A stretch of 64,000 bases of DNA from Streptomyces sp. WAC05374 (GCF_004353505.1 NZ_SMNQ01000004.1:310001-374000); one strand, 5' to 3'; positions 41,129 through 50,535 are shown, counted from the first letter of the stretch. Translations and numbers: made by a program. The notes: generated by a model not told the origin, from the letters alone.

Positions 41129-42400
41129 TCAGCCACCCGGTGTGAAGGTCTCGGCCGCGTCGGAGACCTGCGGGCCGCGCGCCACCCGGGCGCCCCCGGG
41201 GACGGACTTGTCGGGCCGGATGATGGCGCTCTGCCGGGAGGAGGGCGCCTGGGGGTCGGAGAAGTCGTGCGTCATGCCGAAGCCCGCGTCGTGGGAGTCC
41301 AGCGTCAGCAGCGCCCTGCCGACGCCCTCGCGGGTCAGGTCCTTGGCCGCGCACGCCTTCTTCAGGGCCTCGCCGAAGACCTGGGCGGCCGACCAGCCGG
41401 CGACGACGCCGTTGTCGAGGGCGTCCTCGGGGTAGGCCGCCCGGTAGTCGGCGACCAGCTTCCTGGCGACCGGGGTGTCGGCGCCGATCGGCAGGCTGGG
41501 CGTGGCCACGTGGTACATGCGCTCCAGCGCCGGCCCCGCCTGGGTGGCCAGCAGTTGCGGGGCGAAGGCCGAGTTGTTGCCGATCACCGGGACGGTAAGC
41601 TTCACCGCGGCGGCCACGCCGACGAGCGAGGCGGCCTGGCGCGGACCGGCGCTGATGACGATCGCCTTCACCCCGGCCTGCTTGAGGGCGGCGACCTGCG
41701 CCGACATGTCGTTGTCGGTCGGCTTGATCTTCTGCTCGACGACCGTGAGCCCCGCCTTCCCCGCCGCGTACTTCGAGCCCTTGAGCGCGTTCTCGCCGTA
41801 GTCGCCCTCGAAGTAGACGTGGCCGAGCCTGTCGCCCTTCTTCAGCCCCTTCTCCTTCAGCAGGAAGTCCACCGCGTTGATCGTCTCGATGTCGTACGTC
41901 GAGCCGATCACCCGGATGTGCTCGCTGCCCAGCAGGGAGGCCGACCAGGCCTGGGGCAGGACGAGACCCTTGTCCTGCCCGTCGACGCGCTGTTTGACGG
42001 CCGCGACGAACGGCGAGCCGATGAACTGGGGGAAGCCCAGCACCTCGGGCTCCAGTTCGGTGTAGGCGGCGAGCGCCTTCTGCGGGTCGTAGCCGTGGTC
42101 GCGGACGGTCAGCTCCACCGTGCGCCCGCACACGCCGCCCGCGGCGTTCATCTGCTTCACGTAGAGCTGCTGGGCCTGGGTGACGCTCTTGCCGAGGGTG
42201 GCGTACACCCCGGTCATGTCGGTGAGGACGCCGAGCCGGATCGTCCTGGCGTCGACGCCCTTGCCGGCCCTCACCCCGTCGGCGCCCTGCCCGCCGGAGT
42301 CGTCGCCGGTCTTCGCCTTGGAGCTGCATCCGGCCGCCGCCGTCAGTGCGACGAGCGCGGTGAGGGCGGCGGCGAGCCGCCGGTGTCTGCGCATGGTCAT
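41129..42400 (-). CDS. Branched-chain amino acid-type ABC transporter substrate-binding lipoprotein
   Basis: A 423-residue LivK/Peripla_BP_6-type binding protein anchored outside the membrane. The lipoprotein signal is MTMRRHRRLAAALTALVAL followed by TAAAGC, with the lipid-bearing cysteine at about residue 24. The domain shows IRLGVLTDMTGVYATLGKS, a typical LivJ ligand-loop GSPFVAAVKQR and VYFEGDYGENALKG. The ligand may be branched-chain amino acids, amides or urea-like compounds. The ATG at 42400 follows GGAGG and overlaps the livM stop as ATGA. It is the last gene of a five-gene importer operon. Confidence 0.9.
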   Translation of the reverse strand: MTMRRHRRLAAALTALVALTAAAGCSSKAKTGDDSGGQGADGVRAGKGVDARTIRLGVLTDMTGVYATLGKSVTQAQQLYVKQMNAAGGVCGRTVELTVRDHGYDPQKALAAYTELEPEVLGFPQFIGSPFVAAVKQRVDGQDKGLVLPQAWSASLLGSEHIRVIGSTYDIETINAVDFLLKEKGLKKGDRLGHVYFEGDYGENALKGSKYAAGKAGLTVVEQKIKPTDNDMSAQVAALKQAGVKAIVISAGPRQAASLVGVAAAVKLTVPVIGNNSAFAPQLLATQAGPALERMYHVATPSLPIGADTPVARKLVADYRAAYPEDALDNGVVAGWSAAQVFGEALKKACAAKDLTREGVGRALLTLDSHDAGFGMTHDFSDPQAPSSRQSAIIRPDKSVPGGARVARGPQVSDAAETFTPGG

Positions 42401-43479
42401 CGTTCCTCCGCTGTGGTGCCTGAGGGTGGTGCGGGACGCCTGGAGGCCGGCCGGACCAGGCCCCCGGGCAGGAAGAGCACGACGGCCACCACGGCGGCGC
42501 CGTACAGGTAGCGCGACGCCTCGCCGGGTGCGATCCCGCCCGTTCCGGGGGCGGACACCAGGGGCAGCGCGTCGCTGTAGCGGTTGAGGAGCTGCGGCAG
42601 CAGGGAGACGAAGACGCCCCCGACGACCGCGCCCGCCACCGAGCCCAGGCCGCCGATGACGATCATGGCGAGGTACTCGAGGGAGAGCAGCATGCCGAAG
42701 TACTCCGGCACGGTCCGCTGGAACACCAGGGCCAGCAGGACGCCGGCGAGCCCGGCGTACATGGACGACAGCACGAACGCGGCGGCGCGGTAGCGGGCGA
42801 CGGGGATGCCGAGGACGCCGGCCGCCACGCGGTGGTCGCGGACGGCGTTCAGGGCCCGTCCCGGCCGGCCGCGCAGCACGCCGCGGGCGAACAGGGCGGA
42901 GCCGGTGAGCAGCGCGAGGCCGAGGTACCAGAGCTTCTCGGCGGCACCGAAGGGCACCCGGGCGACCAGCAGTTCGCTCTCGTCGAAGGTGATGCCGAAC
43001 AGGCTCAGCGGCGGGACGGCGCGGCCGTTGTAGCCGCCGGTCAGGTCGTGGGCGTTGAACAGCACGTGCTGGCCGATGAAGATCAGTGCCAGGGTGGCGA
43101 TGCCGAGGTACGCGCCGCGCAGCCGGCCCGCGATCGGGCTGAACAGGCCGCCCGCCACGCCCGCCAGGGCGACCGCGCCCACCGCGGCGAGCCAGCCGGG
43201 CAGGCCGAGGCCGCTCAGTCCGTCGCTCCCGTCGCCGGCGAACGCGCAGTAGCCGTACGCGCCGGCGGCGAGGAAGAAGGCGTGCCCCATGGACAACTGG
43301 CCGGTGGCGCCGGTCAGCAGGTTGATGCCGATCGCGCCGATGGCGGCGGCCATCGCGAACAGCCCGGCCTGGAGCCAGAAGCGTTCGAGGTAGAAGGGCA
43401 GGGCGAGGAGGAGGACGGCGCCGAGCGCCCACAGGAGCGTACGGGGCCGGGTGAGCCTCTTCGAGAAGGTCTCAGACAC
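42397..43479 (-). CDS. ABC transporter permease, LivM type
   Basis: A 360-residue inner-membrane permease of the branched-chain amino acid family. It has about ten hydrophobic segments, the LivM-typical INLLTGATGQLSMGHAFFLA, and the ABC-interaction loop GRPGRALNAVRDHRVAAGVLG (EAA-like, given here in part as RALNAVRDHRVAAGVLG). The C-terminus (SVAGAVVGGVFVSLLPQLLN) is also conserved. It overlaps livH by 8 bases and the binding-protein gene by 4. Confidence 0.9.
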   Translation of the reverse strand: MSETFSKRLTRPRTLLWALGAVLLLALPFYLERFWLQAGLFAMAAAIGAIGINLLTGATGQLSMGHAFFLAAGAYGYCAFAGDGSDGLSGLGLPGWLAAVGAVALAGVAGGLFSPIAGRLRGAYLGIATLALIFIGQHVLFNAHDLTGGYNGRAVPPLSLFGITFDESELLVARVPFGAAEKLWYLGLALLTGSALFARGVLRGRPGRALNAVRDHRVAAGVLGIPVARYRAAAFVLSSMYAGLAGVLLALVFQRTVPEYFGMLLSLEYLAMIVIGGLGSVAGAVVGGVFVSLLPQLLNRYSDALPLVSAPGTGGIAPGEASRYLYGAAVVAVVLFLPGGLVRPASRRPAPPSGTTAEER

Positions 43480-44362
43480 GGGCGAGCTCCTTGGTGCCGA
43501 AGAGTCCGGCGGGGCGGATCAGCAGGACCGCGACCATGACGAGGTAGGGCGCCAGGTCGCCGATGCCGCGGCCGAGGAAGGTCAGGTCGCCCTGGTAGCC
43601 GGTGGCGAGGGACTCGGTGATGCCGACGAGCAGTCCGCCGACGAGCGCCCCGGTGGTGGAGTCGAGTCCGCCGAGGATGGCGGCGGGGAAGGCCTTGAGG
43701 GCGGCGAGGGAGGTGGAGCGCTCCAGCCCGGGTGTCGGGAAGACGGTGAGGAAGAGCGCCGCGACGGCGGCGAGCCCGCCCGCGACGGCCCACGCGCCGA
43801 GCGAGACCCGGCCGAGCCGGACGCCCATCAGGGCGGCCGTCGGGGGGCTTTCCGCCGCGGCGCGCATGGCGACGCCCCAGGAGGTGAACCGGAAGGCCAG
43901 CAGGAACGCGGTGATCAGCAGCGCGGCGGCGAGGAACGCGGCGATCCGCGTCTGGGCGACGGTGACGGACCCGATGGTGACGACCGCGTCCCCCCAGGGG
44001 TCGCCGAGGGAGAGCACGTCCGTGCCGATGCGGCGGGTGAGTTCGGTGGTCAGCAGGATGTCGACGCCGATCGTGACGATGGCCAGCACGCTGTGGTCCC
44101 GCCCCCGGTAGCGGCGTATCACCAGGAACTCGACGGCGGCGCCGACGAGCGCGGCGCCCGCGACGCCGGCGGCGAGCGCCGGCCAGAAGCCGAGACGCTC
44201 GTGGAGGACGGCGGTGACGTACCCGCCCGCGAGGAGCAGGGAGGCGTGCGCGAAGTTGACGACCTCGGTGGCGCGGAAGATGATCACGAAGCCGAGGGCG
44301 ATGAGGGCGTAGACGGACCCGAGGGCCACTCCGCCCAGGAGGAGTTCGGCGAAGGTGGTCAC
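43472..44362 (-). CDS. ABC transporter permease, LivH type
   Basis: A 296-residue permease. The N-terminus GGVALGSVYALIALGFVIIF and FAHASLLLAGGYV are strong LivH signatures; WGVAMRAAAESPPTAALMGV is the loop that contacts the ATPase. The start is a GTG overlapping the livG stop as GTGA. It would form a heterodimeric channel with the LivM protein. Confidence 0.9.
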   Translation of the reverse strand: MTTFAELLLGGVALGSVYALIALGFVIIFRATEVVNFAHASLLLAGGYVTAVLHERLGFWPALAAGVAGAALVGAAVEFLVIRRYRGRDHSVLAIVTIGVDILLTTELTRRIGTDVLSLGDPWGDAVVTIGSVTVAQTRIAAFLAAALLITAFLLAFRFTSWGVAMRAAAESPPTAALMGVRLGRVSLGAWAVAGGLAAVAALFLTVFPTPGLERSTSLAALKAFPAAILGGLDSTTGALVGGLLVGITESLATGYQGDLTFLGRGIGDLAPYLVMVAVLLIRPAGLFGTKELARV

Positions 44363-45129
44363 TCGGCGGTCTCCTGTCCGAGGTAGGCGCGGACGACGGC
44401 CGGGTCGCTCTGTACGTCGGCGGGGGCGCCGTCCGCGATGCGGCGGCCGAAGTCGAGGACGGTCACGTGGTCGGCGAGGCGCATCACCACGCCCATGTCG
44501 TGCTCGACGAGGACGACGGAGATGCCGAGGCTGTCGCGGACGCCCGCGATGACGGCCGCGGTGCGGCGGCGTTCGTCGCCGGTCATGCCGGCGACCGGTT
44601 CGTCGAGCAGGAGGAGCCTGGGCTCCATGCACAGGGCGCGGGCCAGTTCGGCGAGCTTCTGCTGGCCGTACGGGAGGGAGGCCGCCGGGTGGTCCAGCTT
44701 GTCGGCGAGGCCCACGAAGTCGGCGATCTCGCGCACGCGGGCGCGGTGGCGGGCCTCCTCGCGGGCGGCGGACGGCAGCCGCAGTCCGGTGGCGAGGAAG
44801 CCCGCGCGGGTGAGGCGGTGGCGGCCCAGCATCAGCGCCTCGGCGACGGTGGCGTACGGAGGCAGGGCGAGGTTCTGGAAGATCCGGGCGACGCCGAGGG
44901 CGGCGATGCGGTGCGGGGGCAGTCCGGTCAGCTCGTGGCCGTCGAACCGGACGCTGCCGGAGGTGGCGCGGTAGACGCCGGACAGCACGTTGAAGGTGGT
45001 GGACTTGCCGGCGCCGTTGGGGCCGATGACGGCGTGGACGGTGCCCGGCTCGACGGTGAAGCCCACCTGGTCGAGTGCGGTGAGGCCGGCGAAGCGGACG
45101 GTGAGGCCGCGGACGTCGAGGGTCGTCAT
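44359..45129 (-). CDS. ABC transporter ATP-binding protein, LivG type
   Basis: A 256-residue ATPase. Walker A is IGPNGAGKSTTFNVLSG, the signature is LPYGQQKLAELARAL (an unusual PYGQQ in place of LSGGQ, as in LivG), and Walker B is LLLLDEPVAGM, then the switch histidine LVEHDMGVVM. The C-terminal extension ending in PAVVRAYLGQE is typical of LivG. It overlaps livF by ATGA and livH by GTGA. Confidence 0.93.
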   Translation of the reverse strand: MTTLDVRGLTVRFAGLTALDQVGFTVEPGTVHAVIGPNGAGKSTTFNVLSGVYRATSGSVRFDGHELTGLPPHRIAALGVARIFQNLALPPYATVAEALMLGRHRLTRAGFLATGLRLPSAAREEARHRARVREIADFVGLADKLDHPAASLPYGQQKLAELARALCMEPRLLLLDEPVAGMTGDERRRTAAVIAGVRDSLGISVVLVEHDMGVVMRLADHVTVLDFGRRIADGAPADVQSDPAVVRAYLGQETAE

Positions 45130-45923
45130 GCGTCCTCCCAGCGGGCAAGGTGGGGGACCCGGGCGGGTGCGGAGTCGGCGGCGGCCTGTTCGTCGACGAC
45201 GCCGAGGTAGCGGCGGCGCACCTCGTCGGAGGCGGCCAGTTCCGCCGCGGGTCCCTCGGCCGCGACCTCGCCCACCTCCAGGACGTACGCGTGGGAGGCG
45301 AGGCGCAGCGCGAGGGCGGCGTTCTGCTCGACGAGCAGGACGGAGGTGCCCTGGGCGTTGATCTCGCGGACGGTGTCGGCGATCCGGGCGGCCATCAGCG
45401 GGGCGAGGCCGAGGGACGGCTCGTCGAGCAGCAGCAGGCGCGGGGAGGCCATCAGGGCGCGGCCGACGGCGAGCATCTGCTGTTCACCGCCGGACAGCAG
45501 GCCGGCGCGCTGGCGGGCGCGGTCGGCGAGGACGGGGAACAGTTCGTGGACGCGGGCCAGGGCGGCGGCCCGTCCGCTGCGGGCGGCGGTGAGCGCGCCG
45601 GCGCGGAGGTTGTCCTCGACCGTCATGCGGGCGAACACCTGGCGTCCTTCGGGGACGTGGCACAGCCCGGCGACGACGATCCGGTCGGGCGGCAGGCCGT
45701 GCAGCGGGCGGCCGGCGAAGGTGACGGTGCCCGCGCGGGCCGCGCCGCCGTGGAACGCGAGCGTGCGCGACAGGGCGCGCAGCAGCGTGGACTTGCCGGC
45801 ACCGTTGCCGCCGAGGACGGCGACGCAGGCGCCCTCCGGTACGTCCAGCGAAACGTCACGCAGGGCGGTCACCGGACCGTACCCGGCTGTCAGCCCCCGC
45901 ACGTGCAGGGCGGCAGCGCTCAT
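45126..45923 (-). CDS. ABC transporter ATP-binding protein, LivF type
   Basis: A 265-residue ATPase, the partner of LivG. Walker A is LGGNGAGKSTLLRALS, signature LLSGGEQQMLAVGRALM, Walker B LLLLDEPSLGLAP, and the switch region VLLVEQNAALAL; the LPPDRIVVAGLCHVPEGRQVF segment is typical of LivF. The ATG at 45923 follows GAGGGG. It is the first gene of the importer operon, divergent from a PucR regulator. Confidence 0.93.
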   Translation of the reverse strand: MSAAALHVRGLTAGYGPVTALRDVSLDVPEGACVAVLGGNGAGKSTLLRALSRTLAFHGGAARAGTVTFAGRPLHGLPPDRIVVAGLCHVPEGRQVFARMTVEDNLRAGALTAARSGRAAALARVHELFPVLADRARQRAGLLSGGEQQMLAVGRALMASPRLLLLDEPSLGLAPLMAARIADTVREINAQGTSVLLVEQNAALALRLASHAYVLEVGEVAAEGPAAELAASDEVRRRYLGVVDEQAAADSAPARVPHLARWEDA

Positions 45924-46035
45924 GGATTTCCCCTCGTCTGTCTGTTCGGTGGCGCTCACCCCAGCACCGGGCCCGGCCGCACGTCCACGTTCGCGGCGGG
46001 AATCGCTGCCGGTGCCCAGCGGGCGTGGCGGCGGG

Positions 46036-46051
46036 TTGTGCACGCGCACAA
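46036..46051. promoter_or_regulatory. Operator candidate between the ABC importer and PucR regulator
   Basis: TTGTGC-ACGC-GCACAA, a perfect 6-base inverted repeat with 4-base spacer, in the 182-base divergent gap. It lies 54 bases before the regulator's ATG and 112 before livF. It is the clearest symmetric element in the gap. Confidence 0.5.
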
Positions 46052-46105
46052 GACCGCGTGTCAGGGGCGTGCCGGACCGGGGGCGAAGGTGGCATCCTCC
46101 GGGCC

Positions 46106-47305
46106 ATGGGAGCCCGTGGACCGCGTAGCGGAGACGACTGGAAGCTGCTCGGCCGGGCGTGTACGGCGCTGCTCGAGCGGCTGCCGGAACTGGTGGACGA
46201 GCACGTGCGGGAGCTGCACGCGTACTCCCCCGCCTACGGGCGGGTCATCGGCTACGACCAGCACTGGCAGGAGGCGCGGGACGCGATGCGGATCGGCATC
46301 GAGATGATCTCGGCGCCGAGGGCGGCACCGCGCCGCGACCTGGAGCACGCGGAGTGGCTGGGGCGGCGGCGGGCGGAACAGGGGCTGCCGCTGGAGCTGG
46401 TGGTGCACGCCTACCGGCTGGCCGGGCACCTGGTGTGGGACACGCTGCTGGAGGACGCCGGGGCCGACGCGCGGCGGCTCGCGGCGCTGATGCAGGCGGC
46501 GACGATGGTGTGGTCGGCGGTGGACACCCAGGCGGACACGGCCTCGGAGGCGTACCGGGTGACGGAGCTGGAGCTGCGGCGCCGTACCGACGAGCAGCTC
46601 CAGGCGCTGCTCGACGCGCTGCTGGAGGGCGGCCGGTCGGCGGAGGTGGCGGCGCGGGCGGCGGCGGGGCTGGACCTGCCGGAGCGGGGGCGCTACGCGG
46701 TGGTGGTGCTGCGCACCGCCAGGCGGGACCTGACGCACCGGCGGCTGGCGGCGGAGGGGCTGCGGTTCGTGTGGCGCATGCGGACCGACTGCGAGGTCGG
46801 CGTGGTGTCGCTGGACGAGGGCACGGGGCTCGACGCGCTGGCGGAGCTGATGGCGGGCCGGTGCCCGGGGCCGGGCGGGATCAGCCCGGTGGTGGTGGGC
46901 CTGACGGAGCTCGGCCGGGCGCGCCGCCTGGCCGAACTGGCCCTGCGTACGTGCCCGGCCGAGGCGCCCGCGATCGTCCGGCTGGACCGCCGGATGCCCG
47001 GCGCGCTGGTGGTGAGCCAGCCGGAGCTGTCGTCCCTGCTGGTCGCGGAGGTGCTGGGCGCTCTGCTGGAGCTGGACCCGGCGGACCGGGCGGTGCTGAT
47101 GGAGACGCTGGACGTGTGGCTCGACTGCGAGGGCTCGGCGGGCAGGGCGGCGGCCCGCCTGTACTGCCACCGGAACACGGTGTTCAACCGCCTCCGCCGC
47201 CTGGAGCAGCTCACGTCCCGGTCGCTCTCCCGGCCGCGGGACCTGACGGAGATGACGCTGGCTCTGGACGCCTTCCGGCTGACGGCGGGGCACTCGGGCC
47301 CGTGA
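46106..47305 (+). CDS. PucR family transcriptional regulator
   Basis: A 399-residue regulator with the PucR-type C-terminal HTH: LDVWLDCEGSAGRAAARLYC, then HRNTVFNRLRRLEQLTSRSL. The middle part has a GGDEF-like/CdaR domain (residues about 180-280, GRYAVVVLRTARR), and the N-terminus is a helical RsbT-like sensor (WLGRRRAEQGLPLELVVHAY). PucR regulators control use of purines, amino acids or amides. Divergence from the five-gene ABC importer indicates that transporter is its target. The ATG at 46106 is preceded by a weak ribosome site. Confidence 0.9.
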   Translation: MGARGPRSGDDWKLLGRACTALLERLPELVDEHVRELHAYSPAYGRVIGYDQHWQEARDAMRIGIEMISAPRAAPRRDLEHAEWLGRRRAEQGLPLELVVHAYRLAGHLVWDTLLEDAGADARRLAALMQAATMVWSAVDTQADTASEAYRVTELELRRRTDEQLQALLDALLEGGRSAEVAARAAAGLDLPERGRYAVVVLRTARRDLTHRRLAAEGLRFVWRMRTDCEVGVVSLDEGTGLDALAELMAGRCPGPGGISPVVVGLTELGRARRLAELALRTCPAEAPAIVRLDRRMPGALVVSQPELSSLLVAEVLGALLELDPADRAVLMETLDVWLDCEGSAGRAAARLYCHRNTVFNRLRRLEQLTSRSLSRPRDLTEMTLALDAFRLTAGHSGP

Positions 47306-47381
47306 GCGGCAGCCGGCGGGCCGGGGCCGGGCCGAGGGCGGCGACACCGGCCAGGCTCACCGGGGGCCGCTGGAAACGACG

Positions 47382-47415
47382 GGATCCCCCCGCACCCGTC
47401 GGTGCGGGGGGATCC
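47382..47415. terminator. Perfect hairpin terminator between convergent genes
   Basis: A 15-bp perfect stem, GGATCCCCCCGCACC with its complement, around the four-base loop CGTC. It lies between the PucR gene (ends 47305) and glycerate kinase (ends 47436), so it probably serves both. Confidence 0.85.
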
Positions 47416-47435
47416 GGAAGCGGGTCGCGACGCTC

Positions 47436-48590
47436 CTACGACAGGAAGTCGCGGGCGATGTTCGCCGCCTGGCGCTCCAGCAGCGGGCCGGCCTCGGCCA
47501 TGGACCTGGCCGGGTCCGGCTCCAGCTCGGTCAGGGCGTAGGCGCGGCGGATGCCGGCCCTGCCCAGGGCCTCGGGCGGCAGGGCGAGGCGGCCGCAGAC
47601 CGCGACGACCTCGATGCCCGCCGCGCGGGCCGCCGCCGCGACGCCGGCCGGTGCCTTGCCGTGCAGGGTCTGCTCGTCGAGGGAACCCTCGCCGGTGATG
47701 ACCAGCGTGGCGCGGGACAGGGCCGGGGCGAAGCCCAGGACGTCCAGCATGACCTCGATGCCGGGGCGGAAGCTCGCGCCCAGGGCGACGAGCGCCCCGT
47801 ACCCGATGCCGCCCGCCGCGCCGGCGCCCGGCGACTCGGCCAGCTCGGTGGCCCTGGGGCCGATCGCGCCGGCGAGGACGGCCGCGAAGTGGGCCAGGGC
47901 GGCGTCCAGCTCCGCCACGTCCTCCGGCGAGGCGCCCTTCTGCGGCCCGTACACCGCGGGCGCGCCCTTCGGGCCGGTCAGCGGGTTGTCCACGTCGCTG
48001 GCGAGGACGAGGTCCACGTCCGCGAAGCGGGTGTCGAGGCCCGACAGGTCGGCGGTCGCGAGGTCCCGCAGGCCCCCGCCGCCCGGCCCGACGGGCTCGC
48101 CGTCCTTGTCCAGGAACCGGGCGCCCAGCGCGGCCAGCATGCCGGCGCCGCCGTCCGTGGTCGCGCTGCCGCCCACGCCGAAGACGATGGTGCGGGCGCC
48201 CGCGTCCAGCGCGGCGCGCAGCAGCTCGCCGGAGCCGTACGTGGTGGACGTGAGCGGTGCGAAGACGCCCTCCGGGAGGAGCTGGAGACCCGAGGCCTCG
48301 GCCATCTCCACCACGGCCGTCCCGTCGCGCAGTGCGTACGCGGCGGTCACCGGCGCGCCGAGCGGGCCGGTGACCCGTACCTCACGCCGTTCGAACCCGG
48401 CGGCCACCGCGGCGGCGACCGTGCCGTCACCGCCGTCGGCCACGGGCAGGGTCTCCACCTCGAGCCCGGGGACGACGTGCCGGAGCCCGGCCGTCACCCG
48501 CTCCGCGACCTGTACGGCCGTGAGCGAACCTTTGAACTTGTCAGCCGCGACGAGCACGCGCGCGGCCTCAGTTACTGCTCCGTCCGTCAC
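47436..48590 (-). CDS. Glycerate kinase
   Basis: A 384-residue glycerate 2-kinase of the GlxK/GarK family, phosphorylating D-glycerate with ATP in glyoxylate/glycerate metabolism. Family landmarks are VLVAADKFKGSLTAVQVAER at the N-terminus, LPVADGGDGTVAAAVAAG, FGVGGSATTDGGAGMLAALG and VITGEGSLDEQTLHGKAP. It starts at a GTG. It lies 99 bases downstream of the Ro60 gene on the same strand; the two functions are not evidently related. Confidence 0.93.
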   Translation of the reverse strand: MTDGAVTEAARVLVAADKFKGSLTAVQVAERVTAGLRHVVPGLEVETLPVADGGDGTVAAAVAAGFERREVRVTGPLGAPVTAAYALRDGTAVVEMAEASGLQLLPEGVFAPLTSTTYGSGELLRAALDAGARTIVFGVGGSATTDGGAGMLAALGARFLDKDGEPVGPGGGGLRDLATADLSGLDTRFADVDLVLASDVDNPLTGPKGAPAVYGPQKGASPEDVAELDAALAHFAAVLAGAIGPRATELAESPGAGAAGGIGYGALVALGASFRPGIEVMLDVLGFAPALSRATLVITGEGSLDEQTLHGKAPAGVAAAARAAGIEVVAVCGRLALPPEALGRAGIRRAYALTELEPDPARSMAEAGPLLERQAANIARDFLS

Positions 48591-48689
48591 CCTTGCATCC
48601 CTTGCTTTCGAACAGGCAGTCGCGCCGAGCCGACCCTATCCGGAGGGTGAGACGCTGTGCCACCCCTGTCCGGCGTACGGACCCGCTGG

Positions 48690-50285
48690 TCAGGCCGCCG
48701 CCGACCACGGCCAGTGGGCGCTTCGCCCCGCTTCCAGCAGCGGTACCATCCGGAACGCCGTGTCCGTCAGTCCGCCGAAGGTGTGCCTGCCGGCGTTGCC
48801 GGAGGGGGCGTGGCCAGGGCGGTAGCCCGCCAGGTTCCACGTGTAGACCGGCACGTGCGGCGGGACCTGCCGCACGGGGTTGCCGTAGTGGCTGAAGGAG
48901 GCCTGCTCGTCGGTGACGATCAGCACCCGGTCGTGGCCGCGGTAGTGGGCGCGTACCGCCTCGGTCGTGTTGGTGCCGCCCAACTGGTGGAAGCGGCCCA
49001 GCACCGTGAGGACGGACTCGCCCGCCCGGTGGGGCACGGGGGCGCTGCTCGTGCCGAACTCCACCAGGTCGGCGTCGGCGGCGCGCATGGCCACCGCCGT
49101 GCCGAAGACGGCGGCCGCGTCGGCGCGGTTCAGCCGGGAGCGCTGCGACAGCGGCGCCCACATGGAGCCGGAGCGGTCCACCAGGACCAGGGTGCGGCCG
49201 GGGAGCTCCGGGACGTTGGCCAGCGAGTGGCCGAGGGCCCGCTCCAGGGGGTACGACCAGCGCAGCGAGGGCGCGTGCTGGTACGCGGCCAAATAGCGGA
49301 ACGGGAACTGGCGCGACGCGGCGACGGTCCCCGGGTCGGAGAGCTTCGCCGCGACGCGCGCCGCGACCTCGTCGCTCACGCCCGCCTCGTCGAAGTTCCG
49401 CAGGTTGCGCAGGAGCGCCATGACGCCCATGGAGGGGATGACGGCCTCCCAGGCGGCCGCGTCCAGCGGGCCCTGGAGCCAGCCGGCCAGGGCCTCCCAG
49501 GTCATGCCGGCCTCCGCCAGCCGCGCCGCGCCGTCCGGGCCGGTGACCACGGCTCGCCGCTCGGCGACCGGCAGCTCCATCAGCGCCCGGTGGGCGGTGA
49601 GCATCCGGCTGGAGGCGGGCGTGAGCGCGGTCTCGGGGTGGTGGCGGCGGTCCAGGGCGTACCGGAACAGCTCGCCCTGCCACGGCTGCTTCGCCGGGTC
49701 GGGCGAGGCGTGCACCAGGTTGAGGATGTCGCCGAAGCGGTAGTCCTTGCCGGCCGTGTCGTACTTGAGCAGCGACCGGGCGGTGTACAGGCGCCGGACG
49801 GCGTCCGCGACGCCCCGCTTGACGGGCTTGGGCACGTTGCGCCCGTACCGGGAGGTCCAGTAGCCCAGCAGCTCACCGGGCTCGTCCGCGCGCTGGAGGA
49901 CGGAGGCGACGACCTGGCGGCCCGTGGGCCCGTCACCGGCGCCGGCCTCCAGGCGTGCCTTGACGTACTCGGCGGCGCCGACGATCGAGGCGGTCCGCAT
50001 GTTGCCCTCACCGCGCAGCCAGCGCAGCAGGCCGGCGGTCCACTCGGGGTCCTCGACGGCGAGCTCGCGGACGAGCGCGCTGAACCGGTCGTCGCGGGCG
50101 CCGCCGGACTCGTAGAAGGTCGTCTGGGTGACGAAGTTGGCGACGGCGAGCAGGAACAGCTCGGAACGCGGGTCGCGCAGCACACCGGCGCCGCCCTGGT
50201 GGGTGGTGGTGGGCGCGGTCGACCGGACGGGCGAGACCGCGCGGCCGGCGGCCGTCGCGGCCCGGCGGATGTTGAAACGTGCCAT
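48690..50285 (-). CDS. rsr: Ro60 orthologue (Rsr), TROVE domain plus vWA domain
   Basis: A 531-residue Ro60-family RNA-binding protein. The ring-shaped TROVE/HEAT-like domain covers residues about 1-360 (DRFSALVRELAVEDPEW, GYWTSRYGRNVPKPVKRGVA, MGVMALLRNLRNFDEAGV). The von Willebrand A domain follows from about 363, with the MIDAS residues in LVLVDRSGSMWAP (Asp370, Ser372, Ser374), the GGTNTTEA threonine and LIVTDEQ. Ro60 binds non-coding Y RNAs and misfolded RNA and can tether PNPase to structured RNA. Two Y-RNA-like segments lie directly upstream. A G-rich GGGGGGA site precedes the ATG at 50285 and can be paired with CCCC just upstream. Confidence 0.95.
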   Translation of the reverse strand: MARFNIRRAATAAGRAVSPVRSTAPTTTHQGGAGVLRDPRSELFLLAVANFVTQTTFYESGGARDDRFSALVRELAVEDPEWTAGLLRWLRGEGNMRTASIVGAAEYVKARLEAGAGDGPTGRQVVASVLQRADEPGELLGYWTSRYGRNVPKPVKRGVADAVRRLYTARSLLKYDTAGKDYRFGDILNLVHASPDPAKQPWQGELFRYALDRRHHPETALTPASSRMLTAHRALMELPVAERRAVVTGPDGAARLAEAGMTWEALAGWLQGPLDAAAWEAVIPSMGVMALLRNLRNFDEAGVSDEVAARVAAKLSDPGTVAASRQFPFRYLAAYQHAPSLRWSYPLERALGHSLANVPELPGRTLVLVDRSGSMWAPLSQRSRLNRADAAAVFGTAVAMRAADADLVEFGTSSAPVPHRAGESVLTVLGRFHQLGGTNTTEAVRAHYRGHDRVLIVTDEQASFSHYGNPVRQVPPHVPVYTWNLAGYRPGHAPSGNAGRHTFGGLTDTAFRMVPLLEAGRSAHWPWSAAA

Positions 50286-50326
50286 GTGAATCCCCCCGAA
50301 TTCGGTGGGGACGCGCGGTGGAGGGA

Positions 50327-50465
50327 GGGCCCGGGGTCGACAAGCCGGCGACGGTCGTCACAACGGCCGCTCTCACCGCTGAGCCACACCGGCGTGCGCC
50401 GGAGGCGGGATTCGACCCGCGACCTGCTGTCCCCTCGAAGTTCCCGTCGCCCGCGCACCGGGCCC
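50327..50465 (-). ncRNA. YrlA-type Y RNA 2 (tRNA-like, permuted), proximal to rsr
   Basis: Read on the minus strand, a T arm GCGGG-TCGAAT-CCCGC (50420-50405), an acceptor-like hairpin CTCCGGC-GCAC-GCCGGTG (50404-50387, one T-T mismatch), then TG and a D arm GCTC-AGCGGTGA-GAGC (50384-50369). This is tRNA order cut open at the anticodon and closed at the acceptor end. Flanks pair: GCGACGG (50450-50444) with CCGTCGC (50354-50348), and GGGCCCGG (50465-50458) with CCGGGCCC (50334-50327). This is the layout of YrlA RNAs. The T loop is one base short. The 3' end is 41 bases before the rsr ATG. Exact ends are inferred. Confidence 0.72.
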
Positions 50466-50535
50466 CCGTCCACCACGCCTCCCGAGATCAAGGTGGCCGC
50501 GGCGTCGTTTCAGGGAAAGAAGGAGCCGTGGCCCG

